From Symsagittifera roscoffensis (Eukaryota > Xenacoelomorpha > Acoela > Convolutidae), in assembly GCF_963678635.1 (NCBI RefSeq), contig NC_087063.1:39944759-40004758 (forward strand): 60,000 bases of DNA, read 5' to 3'. The notes beneath the pieces are model-generated. The model had not been told where the DNA came from. It did not search any database and saw nothing but the letters and a program-made list of their open reading frames with translations. Each line of letters begins with the position of its first letter. Within the stretch, counting starts at the first letter, position 1. The translations under genes were made by a program, and so were the position numbers. Positions 1 to 11,507 of the stretch are shown here, piece by piece.

Positions 1-294
1 ATCCGTCTGGTCACCTCTTCCATTGAAGTCTCCCAGTGGTTCTCCAAGGTTGCAAGGCTATCTGAAAACCCTTTCAACGCTCCGTCATCGGGCACCTGCT
101 GAATACTTGCCGTTTGATCGAAACGATCGATCTTATTAAAAAACAGTATGATATACTTTTAAGTAAAATGAAGACACGATTCAACTAACCTGGAAATCAA
201 ATCACTGTCCTTTTTCAGTTCATCTATGGTTTTTTTCCTATTTCTAATCTTCTGTTTTTGTTTCGCTATTTGTCTTTTACCCCTTTTTTTGTTC
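1..294 (-). CDS. Possible two-exon coding fragment, cut by window edge
   Basis: Exon-like block 190-294 (acceptor CTACAG, donor GTTAGT) encodes a lysine/arginine-rich coiled-coil segment containing QKIRNRKKTIDELKKDS. With a CAAG acceptor the frame continues into 1-105, encoding IQQVPDDGALKGFSDSLATL and on to the edge. The spliced phases agree, and the protein composition changes from random to charged and helical. I do not recognise it; the basic helix resembles the coiled coil of THAP-type or retroelement proteins. The second acceptor lacks a good pyrimidine tract, so the model is weak. Confidence 0.28.
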
Positions 295-299
295 CTGTA

Positions 300-523
300 G
301 TGGCCCCCATACCCGGTTAGCTAGGCCTCGTATCAGAACGCGCACTGAGAAATTTTTTGCAAATTTATTTAAAAAGCTATCACGATACAACCAGAAGGTG
401 GACACGTTCCAATTGAACCGTACCACCGGTCCTTTAGAATGGGCATGTAGCCCGGATCTGCGTCAAAAGGTTTCAATCCGGTAGTCTTGATGTCGTGAAA
501 CACCCAGGAGCGCCATAAAAACA
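300..523 (-). mobile_element. LTR-like terminus fragment
   Basis: Read on the minus strand from 523, this begins TGTTTTTATGGCGCTCC. 21 nt (501-521) are identical to 55312-55332, where the leader of the gag-bearing element starts, after which the two diverge. It is GC-richer than its surroundings. A related LTR end is my inference; no partner LTR is in view. Confidence 0.35.
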
Positions 524-1239
524 CTATGAAACAGTCGTCTGCCTATGTCAAATGTGAGGTTAGGAAGAATAGGCCCTATAACCATTGGCTCAAGGGTCAG
601 GGACACTATCTCTTGTACTTTTTTTACCTCATTCAATCGGAGCCAATTCAGCTCGCGTAAGACACGAGACTACAAAATCGTGTCACAGCTTAAAGGCCAC
701 TATCAAAATACCCCAGACTCTAGAAAAAAGAACGTCCCCATGGCTAGGTCTCTAAATATCGAACGCAAGCGAACGCCATTGAAAACAGGACTATAGGTTT
801 CATTCGACAATGGACTTTTGATTCATTTCAGATGGATCAACCTAGAACTTGCCTTTTTTCAACATACTCACATAAAGTGCATCCAAAATATTAAATTAAA
901 AACTCACATAGTGACGCGACTCCAGATTTGGGTAAAATATATAAATAAAGCAATTCTAGAATTTTTTCAGCATAGGTAGTTTTAAATCAAGAAGTTCACT
1001 CGTCTGCCTGCCCAATTAAGGTTTTTTTTCCGCCCAGTGATTGTTGTTCTCGTAGGACTTTGCGATGCTCTTTGTCGGAAACAAGTCAGCTCTACTCGAA
1101 TTGTTGACTTCAGTAAAATTGCGAACAGCATTTTTATTTTTGCCTGAATTTTATCGATTTTCCCCCAATTCTGATTTTTGTCTTCTGATAAAATTAACTT
1201 CTGATTTTCAGTTGTCGCGAGAAACTTGACTAGGGCATT
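524..1239. other. AT-rich stretch, no feature seen
   Basis: Short open frames here have no recognisable composition or motif. Nothing supportable was found. Confidence 0.5.
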
Positions 1240-1335
1240 GTCGATTCGAAATTTCCAAAAACGTTTCGCCTCAAATTTAAGGTCAAACTTCCAAATCAAG
1301 ATCCAACTTCCAAATATGACCAACTGGCACATCAT
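1240..1335 (+). mobile_element. LINE 3'-end fragment
   Basis: The words for KVKLPN and for a downstream D-W-H/A ending occur here and again at 42118-42160 at the end of the plus-strand LINE. Both are the usual C-terminal tail of LINE ORF2. Only about 95 bp are recognisable. Confidence 0.4.
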
Positions 1336-1349
1336 TAACCGGATAAAAA

Positions 1350-1665
1350 AATAGGCCCAAATATTTTAGGCCAAGTAATTTTTTTCAGCGAAATAAAAAA
1401 AGAGAGAAGGAAATACGAAGTCAAGGTAAGTAAAATTACATATTATACGAGTAAATCAAACACTGAAAGCAACATTAAAGAAAAAATGCGTGTAGCAAAA
1501 CAACTAATTCAAATATGTAACAAATCGAAAAACATAAAGACAGATCAAGTATAAATTATGCATTCCAAAAAAACTGCAGGATATATTGAGTTAGAAAATT
1601 CAAAAATCGAGTTTTTACACAGAGGTGAAGCGGAGATTTGCACCACTTGCGATACAAAAAACATA
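1350..1665 (-). repeat. SINE body and tail remnants without tRNA head
   Basis: 1364-1500 matches the body of the SINEs at 3670 and 7345 (shared word GAGAGAAGGAAATACGAAGT). 1621-1665 matches the tail shared by several SINEs (CACTTGCGATACAAAA). No B box is seen. Confidence 0.5.
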
Positions 1666-2391
1666 AGTTCGAAAAAATGAAGTGTGGAAAAAAAACTAGG
1701 TGAAAAGAATCTCTCGCATGTCTCCTTAAGGAATAATTAAGGGCCCAACTAGTGTTTCTTACTAAATGAAATTTCGATACTCATACGACACGAAAAAATT
1801 GATTTCAAAAATGGACTCCAATCAAAAATTTAGTTGTTTCTCAACTAATTTTTAGATAACCACTTTTCCTAAAATTGTAACATTTCTCTTACGAGAAATT
1901 AAGGAGTTTCCGCTTCTTTAGGAACAATTATCATAGCCGTTTTTTTCGAATGGTTTGAAGGCCATTGATTTGTTTGAAGGCCATAACATTTTTTGTGAGT
2001 AGTTATTAATGCAGGAGAGCTTTCCACTGCTTGTTAACTCCCTTGACCCACAATATCAGATCGGAGATTTTAGTTTTCGAGAAAAATAGGAAAAAATTAA
2101 AAACCTTCAAAAATCAAAAATTAAACAATTCCGAGGGACATAACTTTTTGTGCAGAAAAAAAACTGGGGCTAGCCGCTTACAGTGGATCTTTTCTAAAAA
2201 TTTATACTGACTTAAACCAAAATCTCAGCTTATAGAGGCGTTTTTATCGAGAAAACCAAAAAAAATACAGAAAAAAATGTGAGTCAAATAATTCCCCCCA
2301 CCTTTTTCGAAGTGATAAACAAAAAGGTCAAATAGAAAATTTTTGGGGATACTCCAGGCTCACAAAGTTAAAAAGGCAAAATGTTAGAGTT
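1666..2391. other. AT-rich stretch, no feature seen
   Basis: Low-complexity AT-rich DNA with frequent stops in all frames. Confidence 0.5.
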
Positions 2392-3430
2392 TGCCTTTTT
2401 AACTTTTGCAAAGATATGAGAATCGAAGAAGAGTTTACTATCGATGATCACTCCAAAATTTTTTTCTTCCCCTACTGCTTCAAGCTGTTTATCGTAAATT
2501 TCAGATGATCTTTTTTCACGACTTGATCTTTCATTTGAGATTAACATATGTACACATTTATCATCATTGAAATGCAATAGAGTATTTTCGACCATTCTTC
2601 CAGTTTTCTTGGATCTTCTTGCAGCAATTCAACAAATTTGTCACTGGTAATTTCTCTGTATAGTTTTGTATCATCTGCAAAAAACACAAATTTGATTTGA
2701 CTGTGTTTGACATTGATTTATATATACTACAAAAAAGACAGGTACCAATGCAGATCCCTGTGTAATCCCACTCAGAACATTCCTCCATGCAGATCTATTA
2801 TTCTTTATCACAACCCTTTATCGTCTTGTTGATGGAGACTCGTAGATCCAGCCTAGTGTTTCCCCTTTTATTTCATATTGGTTTAGGATTCCTATTAGTT
2901 TTTTGCGCGGAACCGAGTCTAACGCCTTCTTGAACGACTATCTAATGTTTTTGTGAAGTCATCCAGCACTCTCAGTAGTTGTAATTGTGATGATATACCG
3001 GGCAGGAAACAAAACCGTTCATTTACAGGAATTTCGTTTTTTTTTCTAGATTTCCATAAGATGGGCTCTAATTATCTTCTCAAATATTTTACAAACTATT
3101 GATGTTAAGCTTATTGGACGATAGTTGTCAGCTAACAACTTGTTTTCCTCTTTTTGAAGATAGAGGCAATGTGAGCCAATCTTCAAGTAGCTTCATTTTG
3201 TCCCAAGGTTTGTTAAAAAAATTTTTAGAACTTGAGTCATGAAGTCTCTCAAGTCAAACTGAAATTTCTGGAATCTTCTATTCTCCTGGTAGTTCGTAAG
3301 TGAAGACTGATGAAATGAATTTTTACAAAACTTCAACTTTTTCGATTTCATTGGTCTTCAAAGATCCATAATCCTGCACTAAAGCTGGTATTGCATTTTA
3401 TAACACAGTTTTTTGTCTCACGAAGTTTTT
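2392..3430 (-). mobile_element. LINE reverse-transcriptase fragment, copy 1
   Basis: Decayed RT of the CR1/L2 type. The minus strand gives WKNGRKYSIAFQ and the region after the FADD box (NYTEKLPVT, LLNCCKKIQENW), with frameshifts. It belongs to the same family as the copy at 5570-7100 and resembles the LINE at 33188. It forms the left half of a local duplication with the following SINE. Confidence 0.75.
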
Positions 3431-3669
3431 GGTTTCACTTTTTCATTTTTTCTTATTTCAATTTGCTCTTTCATCATTTGATTTTTGTAGCTGTCTTAAC
3501 AGCATTTCTTTTTTCTTTACAGTTGTTAAAGTCCTTTTTTCTTTATAGTTTTTCGAAGCAAAAAAAGAAATTTCTACAAAACGAAAAGAAAACATACAAC
3601 CAAGATTTAAAAAAGCAGAGTGAAAGCCTGCCTTATAACAACCCAAAATTAGGTCATCAAGACGATGAA

Positions 3670-3994
3670 AAATAAGCCGAATTATTTTGGGCCGAGGAAT
3701 TTTTTTTCAGCAAAACAAAAAAAGTGAAGGAAATACGAAATCAAGGTAAGTAAAACGACAAATTGTAGAATTAAATCAAACACTAAAAGCAACTCTAACA
3801 AAAATGCCTTTATCAAAAAAATGATTCCAAGATATGACAGCTCAGTCAAAAACAAATAAGCAGACAAACAATTGCCCAACAATTGTTTATCGAAACAGAA
3901 AACTTCCCGTTCGAAAAAAAAAATAGGTCCTACTCAGACTTGAACCCAGGCCCTTTTTTGACCAAAGCATAATCGTTACCGCCAGGCTATAGTG
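3670..3994 (-). repeat. tRNA-derived SINE
   Basis: 3927-3994 on the minus strand is a tRNA-like head: an A-box-like TAGCCTGGCGGTAA and a B-box-like GGTTCAAGTCT about 35 nt apart. The body extends to lower coordinates and is shared with 1350, 7345 and 24300. RNA polymerase III would read it on the minus strand. Confidence 0.7.
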
Positions 3995-4022
3995 ACTGGG
4001 AATGCAATGATATGTGAATTCA

Positions 4023-4974
4023 TTATGAAACAAGATACAAGTGATCCAAACTATTCTGATAAACAAGTTGTTAACCCGGAAAAAGTCTGTATTCCAGTTT
4101 GATAACGCTTGCTAATCGCCAGCGTAATCATTGTTATGTTGTATGAAATAAGTAGCTTTTTCCGGTTCATTTGATCAATTTAAAAATGCATCATTTGTGT
4201 TAATTTTTTACTATTCGAATATCAATCACTTGCTATCAAAAAGTCAATAAAGTGCCCCAAGAGTGCGCCGCGCCACTATTTGCGATTTATCTTAGAAAAC
4301 AAAAAATAATCGTAGAAAATACTAACATGCACTAAAATTCTAATTTTTAATGATAAAAAGCGCATGTTGAGTCTCAAACAGCAGATCCTTGAAGTTTCAT
4401 GATGAAAGTCGAGTATCCATTTAAAAGAGCACCGTTGGATATATTCTACGAACTTCATGGCAGTCTTAGAAAACACACAGGCTTTAGTGAACAGAGTGAT
4501 TGTGGACATGCATTATTGAAAAAGGGAGTCATTATAAATGAGCCCTTCCGTCATGGCCCGGTCCAAGCTCAGATTGGATAGGGCCATATCAACGCTAAAT
4601 AAATACATCGGCAAAATTTTTTAAATAAATCAAGTCAATTTTGAAGCGTCCAGAGAATTGTCAATTAAAATCTACCCTCTTCGTTTATGACACAAATGGA
4701 ACTGCCTGTGTTGGATGTATTTTTAAATTTTCTGGACCCCCTGAGGCAGAAGATTGCACTACTCATAAGCGCATAACTTATTTTTTTTCTTATAAGGTTT
4801 ACTTTGTCCGAGTAAGGTTAGTTCCGTTTTTCGCTTAGTTTTTCTCTTAGTTTGCGGACGGTTTTTGTGGAAACTGGCGCTGCTCCTCCGGTACACGTAA
4901 AATAAATGGAACGACGCTGATATGTTCCACATCTACAATTCTTAGTTGGTAATTTAATGTTTTGACACTCTCTT
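4023..4974. other. Mostly featureless; one palindromic repeat
   Basis: 4085-4135 carries the dispersed core GATAACGCTTGCTAATCG, found again near 20285, 28800, 19360 and 26210. The rest shows no gene; short open frames look random. Confidence 0.45.
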
Positions 4975-5345
4975 GATATTTTTAGGCGTCAAATATATAG
5001 TTTTAGAGCAGGATTTAGCATGAGGGTTGAAAATTTTTACATCGAAATAGAGTCGGCTGAATCGGCCTCCCCAGAGACCATTTGCCCTGATGTCAAGTCA
5101 AGCGTCATCTTCAGTAGTGGTTGTTTTGTTGTGAACGCTTTCGCCTTCCAACGATTGAAGTTTCGGCTCTTTATGAACATCATGGCATACTTCGTCCAGG
5201 AGTGTTGCCAAGGTGTCACGAGATTCATTCTGATTAGTTAAGTGTCTTAGATGAGTAAATCCACCTTTGGGGCAGTGTAGAGAGTGGGTCAGTGTGAACG
5301 GTTGTCCACATGTGCATGATCCCATCCATATCTCAAAAGTAAGCC
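4975..5345 (-). pseudogene. Retroelement C-terminal zinc/nuclease-like fragment
   Basis: The minus strand encodes SCTCGQPFTLTHSLHCPKGG, then RH, RDTLATLLDEVCHDV and EPKLQ, followed after one in-frame TGA by ANGLWGGRF and YFDVKIFNPHAKSC. This C-x-C-G ... H-x3-C ... RH ... RD pattern with a following (W)GGRF-x-DVxxFN block is a widespread retroelement-encoded C-terminal domain in invertebrate genomes; I recall the pattern but not a firm family name. The TGA sits where an arginine codon is usual, consistent with one C-to-T change. Confidence 0.6.
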
Positions 5346-5569
5346 ATCTTTGATCTTTGATTTGTTAAGAATCATTTTTTTGAAGGGTAGCACGCTTAGC
5401 CAGTTCGATGCTCTTTTCTGTGATGCTAAATTTATTGTCAGTTTTTTTCACATATTCCAATCTGTAGCTGATCTAATGGTAAATATTTTTTTCCGCAACT
5501 GGAGGTTGGCGTTCTTCGTTCTCACTTTCTCACTTTCTTGTCGTTTGTCCTTGCGTCACGATTATTCAG

Positions 5570-7100
5570 TTCGAACATGCCTTTTGTAGCTTTTGGTTTA
5601 TATCGGTGATAAACTATTTTGAATATCTCAATCATTGTTCCTCGCCTTCTGCGGTATTCAAGTGACGATAGGTCTAGTTTCTTTGACCTTCAACTGAAGC
5701 TTAGTCTCTGCAGCCCTTGTACCCTTCGTGTCAATCGTCCGTGCTTATTTTCAATTAATCTTGTGTTCTTCTTTAATCGAGTACCAGACTCGATTACAGA
5801 ACTCCAAGTGGGGCCATATGAGGCCTTGAAAAACATTTAAAAACACAGGTATGGTCATTTTAATTAATGTGATTTTGATAACTGAGATGATTTGCAGTTA
5901 TCTACGAATTTGCGATGATAACCACGAATTTGCCTTTTTAACTTTTGCAAAGGTATGAGAATCAAAGAAGAGTTTACTATCGATGATCAATCCAAAGTTT
6001 TTTTCCCCTACTGCTTCAAGCTGTTTATCGTAAATTTCAGATGATCTTATTTCACGACTTGATCTTTCATTTGAGATTATCATACGTACACATTTATTAT
6101 CATCAAAATGCAAAAGAAAATTTTTGACCGTTCTTCCAGTTTTCTTGGATCTTCTTGCAGCAATTCAACTTGTTTGTCACCTGTAATTTCTCTGTATAAA
6201 TTTGCATCGTCTGCAAATAAATAAAAATTTGATTTGATTGTGTTTGACATTGATTTATATATTTTACAAACAAGACAGGTCCCAGTCCCTGGGTAATCCC
6301 ACTCAGAATATCCCTCCATGCAGATCTATTATTCTTTATCACAACTCTTTATTGGATTTTTGATGGAGACTCGTAGATCCAGCCTAGTGTTTCCCCTTGT
6401 ATTTCATATTGGTTTAGGATTCCTATCAGTCTTTTGCGTGGAACCGAGTCTAACGCTTTCTTGAAATCCAAGTAGATAATATCCGTTTCTCAGCGACTAT
6501 CTATTGTTTTTGTGAAATCATCCAGCACTCTCAGTAATTGTAATTATGATGATCTACTGGGCAGGAAACAAAGCCGTTCATTTACAAGGATTTCGTTTTT
6601 TTCTAGATTTCCATAAGATGGGCTCTAATTTTTTTCTCAACTATTTTACAAACTAATGATGTTAAGCTTATTGGACAATAGTTGTCAGCTAACGACTTTT
6701 TTTCCTTTTTTTGAAGATAGAGGCAATGTAGCCAATCTTCAGGTAGCTTCATTTCGTACCAATGTTTGTTAAAAATTTTGTTAGAACTTGAGTCAAGAAG
6801 TCTCTCAAGTCAAACTAAAATTTCGGGTGAATTTCGTCGGGTCCTGGAGGTTTTGATGTAGTGAGTGAGTCTAGTTGCTCTTTCACCAATTGCTCCGTTA
6901 ATTCTAATCCTCTATTGGATAGGTGATATCCAATTCTGGAATCTTCTATTCTCCTGGTAGTTCGTAAGTGAAGACTGATGAAATGAACATTTACATAACT
7001 TCAACTTTTTCTATTTCATTGGTATTAAAAGATAATTTCATTGGTATTTAAACACGGTTTTTTGTCTCACTTAAATCCAAAAGTTTTTGGTTTCATTTTT
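5570..7100 (-). mobile_element. LINE reverse-transcriptase fragment, copy 2
   Basis: This is a longer copy of the LINE at 2392. The minus strand shows FADDANLYREI (catalytic motif C) near 6200, then LLQEDPRKLEE, EAVGEKNFGLIIDSKLFF, and at 5780-5830 WPHLEFCNRVW, the usual RT C-terminal tail. Several frameshifts make it inactive. 5345-5570 lies downstream and shows nothing clear. Confidence 0.78.
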
Positions 7101-7344
7101 TGCATTTCTGGCTAATTCACTTTTCTTTGCTCTTTCATCATTTGTTTAGCTGTCTTAAAAGCATTTCTTTTTTCTTTACAGTTGTTAAAGTCCTATTTTC
7201 TTTATAGTTTTTCGAAGCAAAAAAAAAGAAATTCCAACAAAACTATTAGTAAACATACAACCAAGATAAAAAAAAGCAGAGTGAATTGTTCAAAAAGTGC
7301 TTGCCTTGAAACAACCCAAAATTAGGCCATCAAGGCGATGAAAA

Positions 7345-7670
7345 ATAAGCCAAATTATTTTGGGCCGAGGAATTTTTTTAAGCGAAACAAAAAAAGAGAG
7401 AAGGAAATACGAAGTCAAAGTAAGTGAAACGACAAATTGTAGAATTAAATCAAACACTAAAAGCAACTCTAACAAAATGCGTTTAGCAAAAAAATGATTC
7501 CAAGTTATGACAATTCAGTCGAAAACAAACAAGCAGTCAAACAATTGCCAAACAATTTTATATTGAAACAGAATATTTCCCATTTCAAAAAAATATGTCC
7601 TACTCAGACTTGAACCTAGGCCCTTTATCGTCCAAAGCATAATCGTTACCGCCAGGCTATAGTGGCTGGG
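7345..7670 (-). repeat. tRNA-derived SINE (duplicate of 3670 copy)
   Basis: Same body and tRNA-like head as 3670-3994. The flank TGATATGTGAAT also matches, so the SINE was copied with the neighbouring LINE piece as one block. Confidence 0.7.
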
Positions 7671-7692
7671 ATTGCATTGATATGTGAATACA

Positions 7693-8049
7693 ATCCATCC
7701 GTTTTATCTTTTCGGCAAACACATCTATGTTTTTCACATAATTCTGAAACAAGACGGTGTCCAATTGTAATTCTAAGCTGTTGCTTTGTCGAATTTAACG
7801 GGTAAGACGTTCAACCAATGCGATCCAAACTTAGTCTAGTAAGCTTTGAACCTTTTTGCATCAGATACATCAGAAGGTTTTAGTTTCAAAACTATTTGGG
7901 AATTTATGTTATCAAAAGATGGGCTCCCTCCAATTTTTTTGGATTCAATTTTCAACTATTATTTTGCAGAATCAAATTAAACTTTTAATTAATCATTATA
8001 ATTTCGATCCCCTTGCTCGAAACCAAAATTTTCACCAAGGGTATCTTTC
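7693..8049. other. AT-rich stretch, no feature seen
   Basis: An open frame from 7856 to 8302 runs through here, but its composition looks random and its middle is repeat-derived. Confidence 0.5.
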
Positions 8050-8975
8050 GCTTCTACTCGAAAAGCGGGCAAACCTAGTACGCGCGAGGAAGAATCCTCC
8101 AAGCCACCTTGGCTGCCGGGAGAGCTGGTTGCCGAAAATTGGCTATCACTTTGGGTTTAATGCTTTACATGAAAAAATTCTTGAAATTCAATTGTATCTA
8201 ACCAAAAATTCAATTTGGAAAAGAAACAATGATTTGTACGTAAAAATTGAAAAAGTTTTGGCAACTAAAGATTATAGCAAATTTTTAGAAGGTAAAAACT
8301 AAAATGTAAATCCAGTTTATCAATAACCTCCAACATTTTTTATCAGTTTTATATACAACTGACCTCGCACTTATAGTAAGGGAAGCCCGCTATAGTAAGG
8401 TCCCACAAGATCTGCTTACCAACTGCCCAGGAAACGAGTGTCAAACCGTCTGAGCGATTTTGATCGCCCTTGTAGCTTTATAAGGGCTTGATAAGATCCT
8501 GCAGCGTTTGAAGCTTTCGTATTTGCTTTGTAAGGACATTCAGGTTTGAATGCCTAGAGAATCTGCCTGCATTTTAAGAACAGAAAGGCCTTGTTAACCA
8601 TTTTTGGCAACGTCTTTTCCGCACACGAAACTATTCCGTTTGCAAAATTTAGAGCTTAAAATAAGTCTGATTGCGAATCTTAACTGTTCGTTTGATACGG
8701 AATGTCGTTCAACCATTGTGAGTCAAATCGAACATGTTACAACTTCTAACTCCGTTAGTATAGTTTTATTCATTACTCATCATTGTAAACTCAATCCACA
8801 TACTCCGAGTCAAAAAAATTCGCATAGCGCAAATTTGTATTTAACCTGAACGCTGAAGCTAAGAAAACGGCTAAGGCTAGCAGACGAGCGGAAGAAACGC
8901 CAAAGCCACCTTTGGTTGGCGGGAAACCTGCTTGTAAAAACTGGTTATCTTTCATTTTCAAATTTCTGATCTTGC
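8050..8975 (+). repeat. Pair of diverged copies of a GC-richer repeat
   Basis: 8060-8160 and 8870-8970 share an ordered set of words: GAGGAAGAA, CC(A)AAGCCACC, TTGG, CGGGA and TTGGCTATC/CTGGTTATC. They may be SINE heads. The intervening 700 bp show nothing clear. Confidence 0.4.
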
Positions 8976-9539
8976 GTAACAAGTTTTGCAGTTTTGTGTC
9001 GCAGCAATCCAAAAATCATTTTGCAAAACAAACAAGGGCTCGTTGCATAAACATGGTTTTTGGCGTGCTAAATTGTTTCTTTTTTTTCAGGTATTTTGTC
9101 ATCTTTAATGAGGTTTATCAGCTTAGTAAACGATTTCAAAAAAAAAATTCTCCAATGCCATTCGACTTGCTAACAAGGTCTTTGAAACTTTTGAGAAAAT
9201 ATTTCATCTAGCTCTGCTCCTGATGAGTTCTGAAAGGACATTATCGCTTTGTACAGATCAAATTTGGTTACGAACAAATTATGTAAATTTTCTAGATATT
9301 GAGCCACAAATTTGGCTCGCTGAGGGTAATTAGACACTACTTTTTGATAAAAATTAATTGAAAAATGAGCAAATTTGTTTTTGGATGCAGTGAACCATAT
9401 CTCTCTTTTTATTTATCCTTTATCGAGCAGACTACTTTTTAGCTTCCTTCTTTCCAGACGGTTTTTGCTCGGGATTATTATTTTATCAAAGTTCATGCTT
9501 GTGGTGTTTCCGTTTTTGTGTTCGATTGAGTAAAAAAAG
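8976..9539. other. No feature seen
   Basis: AT-rich; nothing supportable. Confidence 0.5.
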
Positions 9540-10000
9540 GAGACAGACTTTCAGCCAAGGGAACACGCTAGTTCGGTACTCTCATGAGTACTAGGAAATT
9601 TGAGATGGCTGAAAAATATTATCGTCTGGCAGTAACATTTTCGTCTGGCAGTCATCTGTAGGCATTTGCTCTGTAGTTATGGGGGTTCAAAAATGCGAAT
9701 TTGGTCAGTTTGGGACAAATAACACGCGATATATTTTTGTTCCGACTTTTGATACAAAAGTAACGGAATATTTGAGCTCGGGGTGGCTTTCTTTTTCTTC
9801 AGACAAATTTCGACTTTTTAACTAGCCATTTTTGACGGAATTTTTTTTATTTCGTTCAAAAGGTATTGTTGTCTTGAGCTCAAGTTTGAGAAAATATTTT
9901 ACCTGTGATCATTTTTCGTTAAGTTATGGGGGTTTAAGGATTGCCATTTTGGCCAAATTAACGCGCGATATATTTCGCGCTATTAACGCGTAAGCGGAGA
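9540..10000 (+). repeat. Two-unit tandem repeat (~250 bp)
   Basis: GTTATGGGGGTT ... GCGATATATTT occurs at about 9676-9735 and again at 9925-9975 with small indels between the two anchors. Confidence 0.5.
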
Positions 10001-10089
10001 GTTAATCCGTCTTAAAATTGTTCTAAATTGGTTGAAAGAAGCTTATTTGCCATAATTGATTTGTTACAAGGAGCTAAATTTATCCTTTT

Positions 10090-10650
10090 GTTTTTTATAA
10101 GGCGTGGGGTGATGATTTTTATAAGAAATTTCAAATTTGATTTTAAAATTTTCATTTTAATTTAATGCATTTATTCTTTTAAGGTTAATACTGCTACATA
10201 AAAGCTGAAAACGCAGTCGGAATATTCAGGGCTTTGCCCTGATACGAGCAGTTTTGTTTGCAATTATTGCGTAATTGGAAATTTCATCCATATTAGAAAT
10301 CATTCCAAATTGAATTGAGGCATGCTATTTGGTCTATTTATTTCTTTACAATATGTAAATTATATCACTTTGCCTTTACATAGCGTGTGGAGGATGATTT
10401 TCAAAAAACACATCAAAAGATAATTTCTTTTGAAACCTTAATCAACTTTTTTATTTTAAATTACTCCATACACATCAAAACACAGTCAGGACATTTAGGG
10501 TTTTGCCCAGACACGAGCAGTTTTATTCTAAAAAGCCCCACAGAAAAGATCAATAAGCGACTCAAACTTGAAGTGAGCGAATCGAATCATGGTGCTCCAC
10601 AAAAATTTTGTGAATCAAATCATGGTGCTCCATAAACGTTTTATTACTGT
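10090..10650 (+). repeat. Two-unit tandem repeat (~275 bp)
   Basis: The words CGAGCAGTTTT and CAGTC(G/A)GA(A/C)AT..AGGG recur at 10204-10256 and 10477-10530, each preceded by GCGTGGGG/GCGTGTGG ... ATGATTTT. A further mini-duplication, AATCATGGTGCTCCA, lies at 10585-10635. Confidence 0.55.
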
Positions 10651-11507
10651 TGATCACTACAGATACTGTATCACTTCCGACTAGATATTAAAGTTAAAAA
10701 TTTTTTCTTGAAAGATATCCTGAAAAAATTTGAGTTGATTTGGTTTGATCAATTGCTCCTTTTTTTTACTTGTTTTGTTCATATCCTATAATTATTAATC
10801 GAAACTTATTCCAGCCATTGAAACATCAAATTAAAATTATTTAAAAATAAACAAAACCTTTCTTTTTTGAAAATCAGAACTTTGAACAAAATCCTATTTC
10901 CATTTCAATTTTTGTCTAGCGCTACTCTTTGATTCCCACACTTCAAGTTTCAGTGTAGTTCATTGAAGCTTGACGCTAGTCCTGAGTTGCACTGTGTAAA
11001 AATTGCGTAAAAATTTGAGTTTTTTGTTTTGAGTTTAGAGTTTGGTGCTAGATGTGTATGCAAAAATTGCTTAACAAACAGAACTTTGACTGCTCCAATT
11101 TTAATGTTCTGAATAAAAATTTTCAAGTTCCCTTAAATTTTGTTAATTATAAAAAAAGTACCAATCTTGAAACTAAAAAATTTGAAATTTTTTTAGAAAT
11201 CTTTTCCAAAAAAATCTTAAATTTATTCAATCTCAAAATTGATTTTTCGCAGTTTGGCTTTTGTTTTTCGTTCAGTTCAATTCATTCATATTGTTTAAAA
11301 GAAGGCAAACTTTTTGATCGCAGAGAAAACGTTAAAGAATGACAAGAATTCGAAAATTATTGATTCACTTGTTTTCAAAAAAGAATTTTTAGAAAGAAAA
11401 ATGGCTAATCAAAAACATTCCTTGAAAGATAAATTGCTTCAACGCTATATCTTTTTTTTCTAAAAAAATGGAATATTGTTTCAAAATTTTAAAAATCTTT
11501 TTTTTTT
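10651..11507. other. AT-rich stretch, no feature seen
   Basis: Long A and T runs; open frames here are short and lysine/phenylalanine-rich as expected from composition. Confidence 0.5.

Noticed and set aside
3391-3675. 94-codon plus-strand open frame rich in F, L and S
   Set aside because: Lies antisense to the LINE/SINE repeats and its hydrophobicity reflects T-rich DNA.
7856-8302. 148-codon open frame on the plus strand
   Set aside because: Composition follows AT-rich DNA, the middle is a repeat shared with 8870-8970, and no motif is present.
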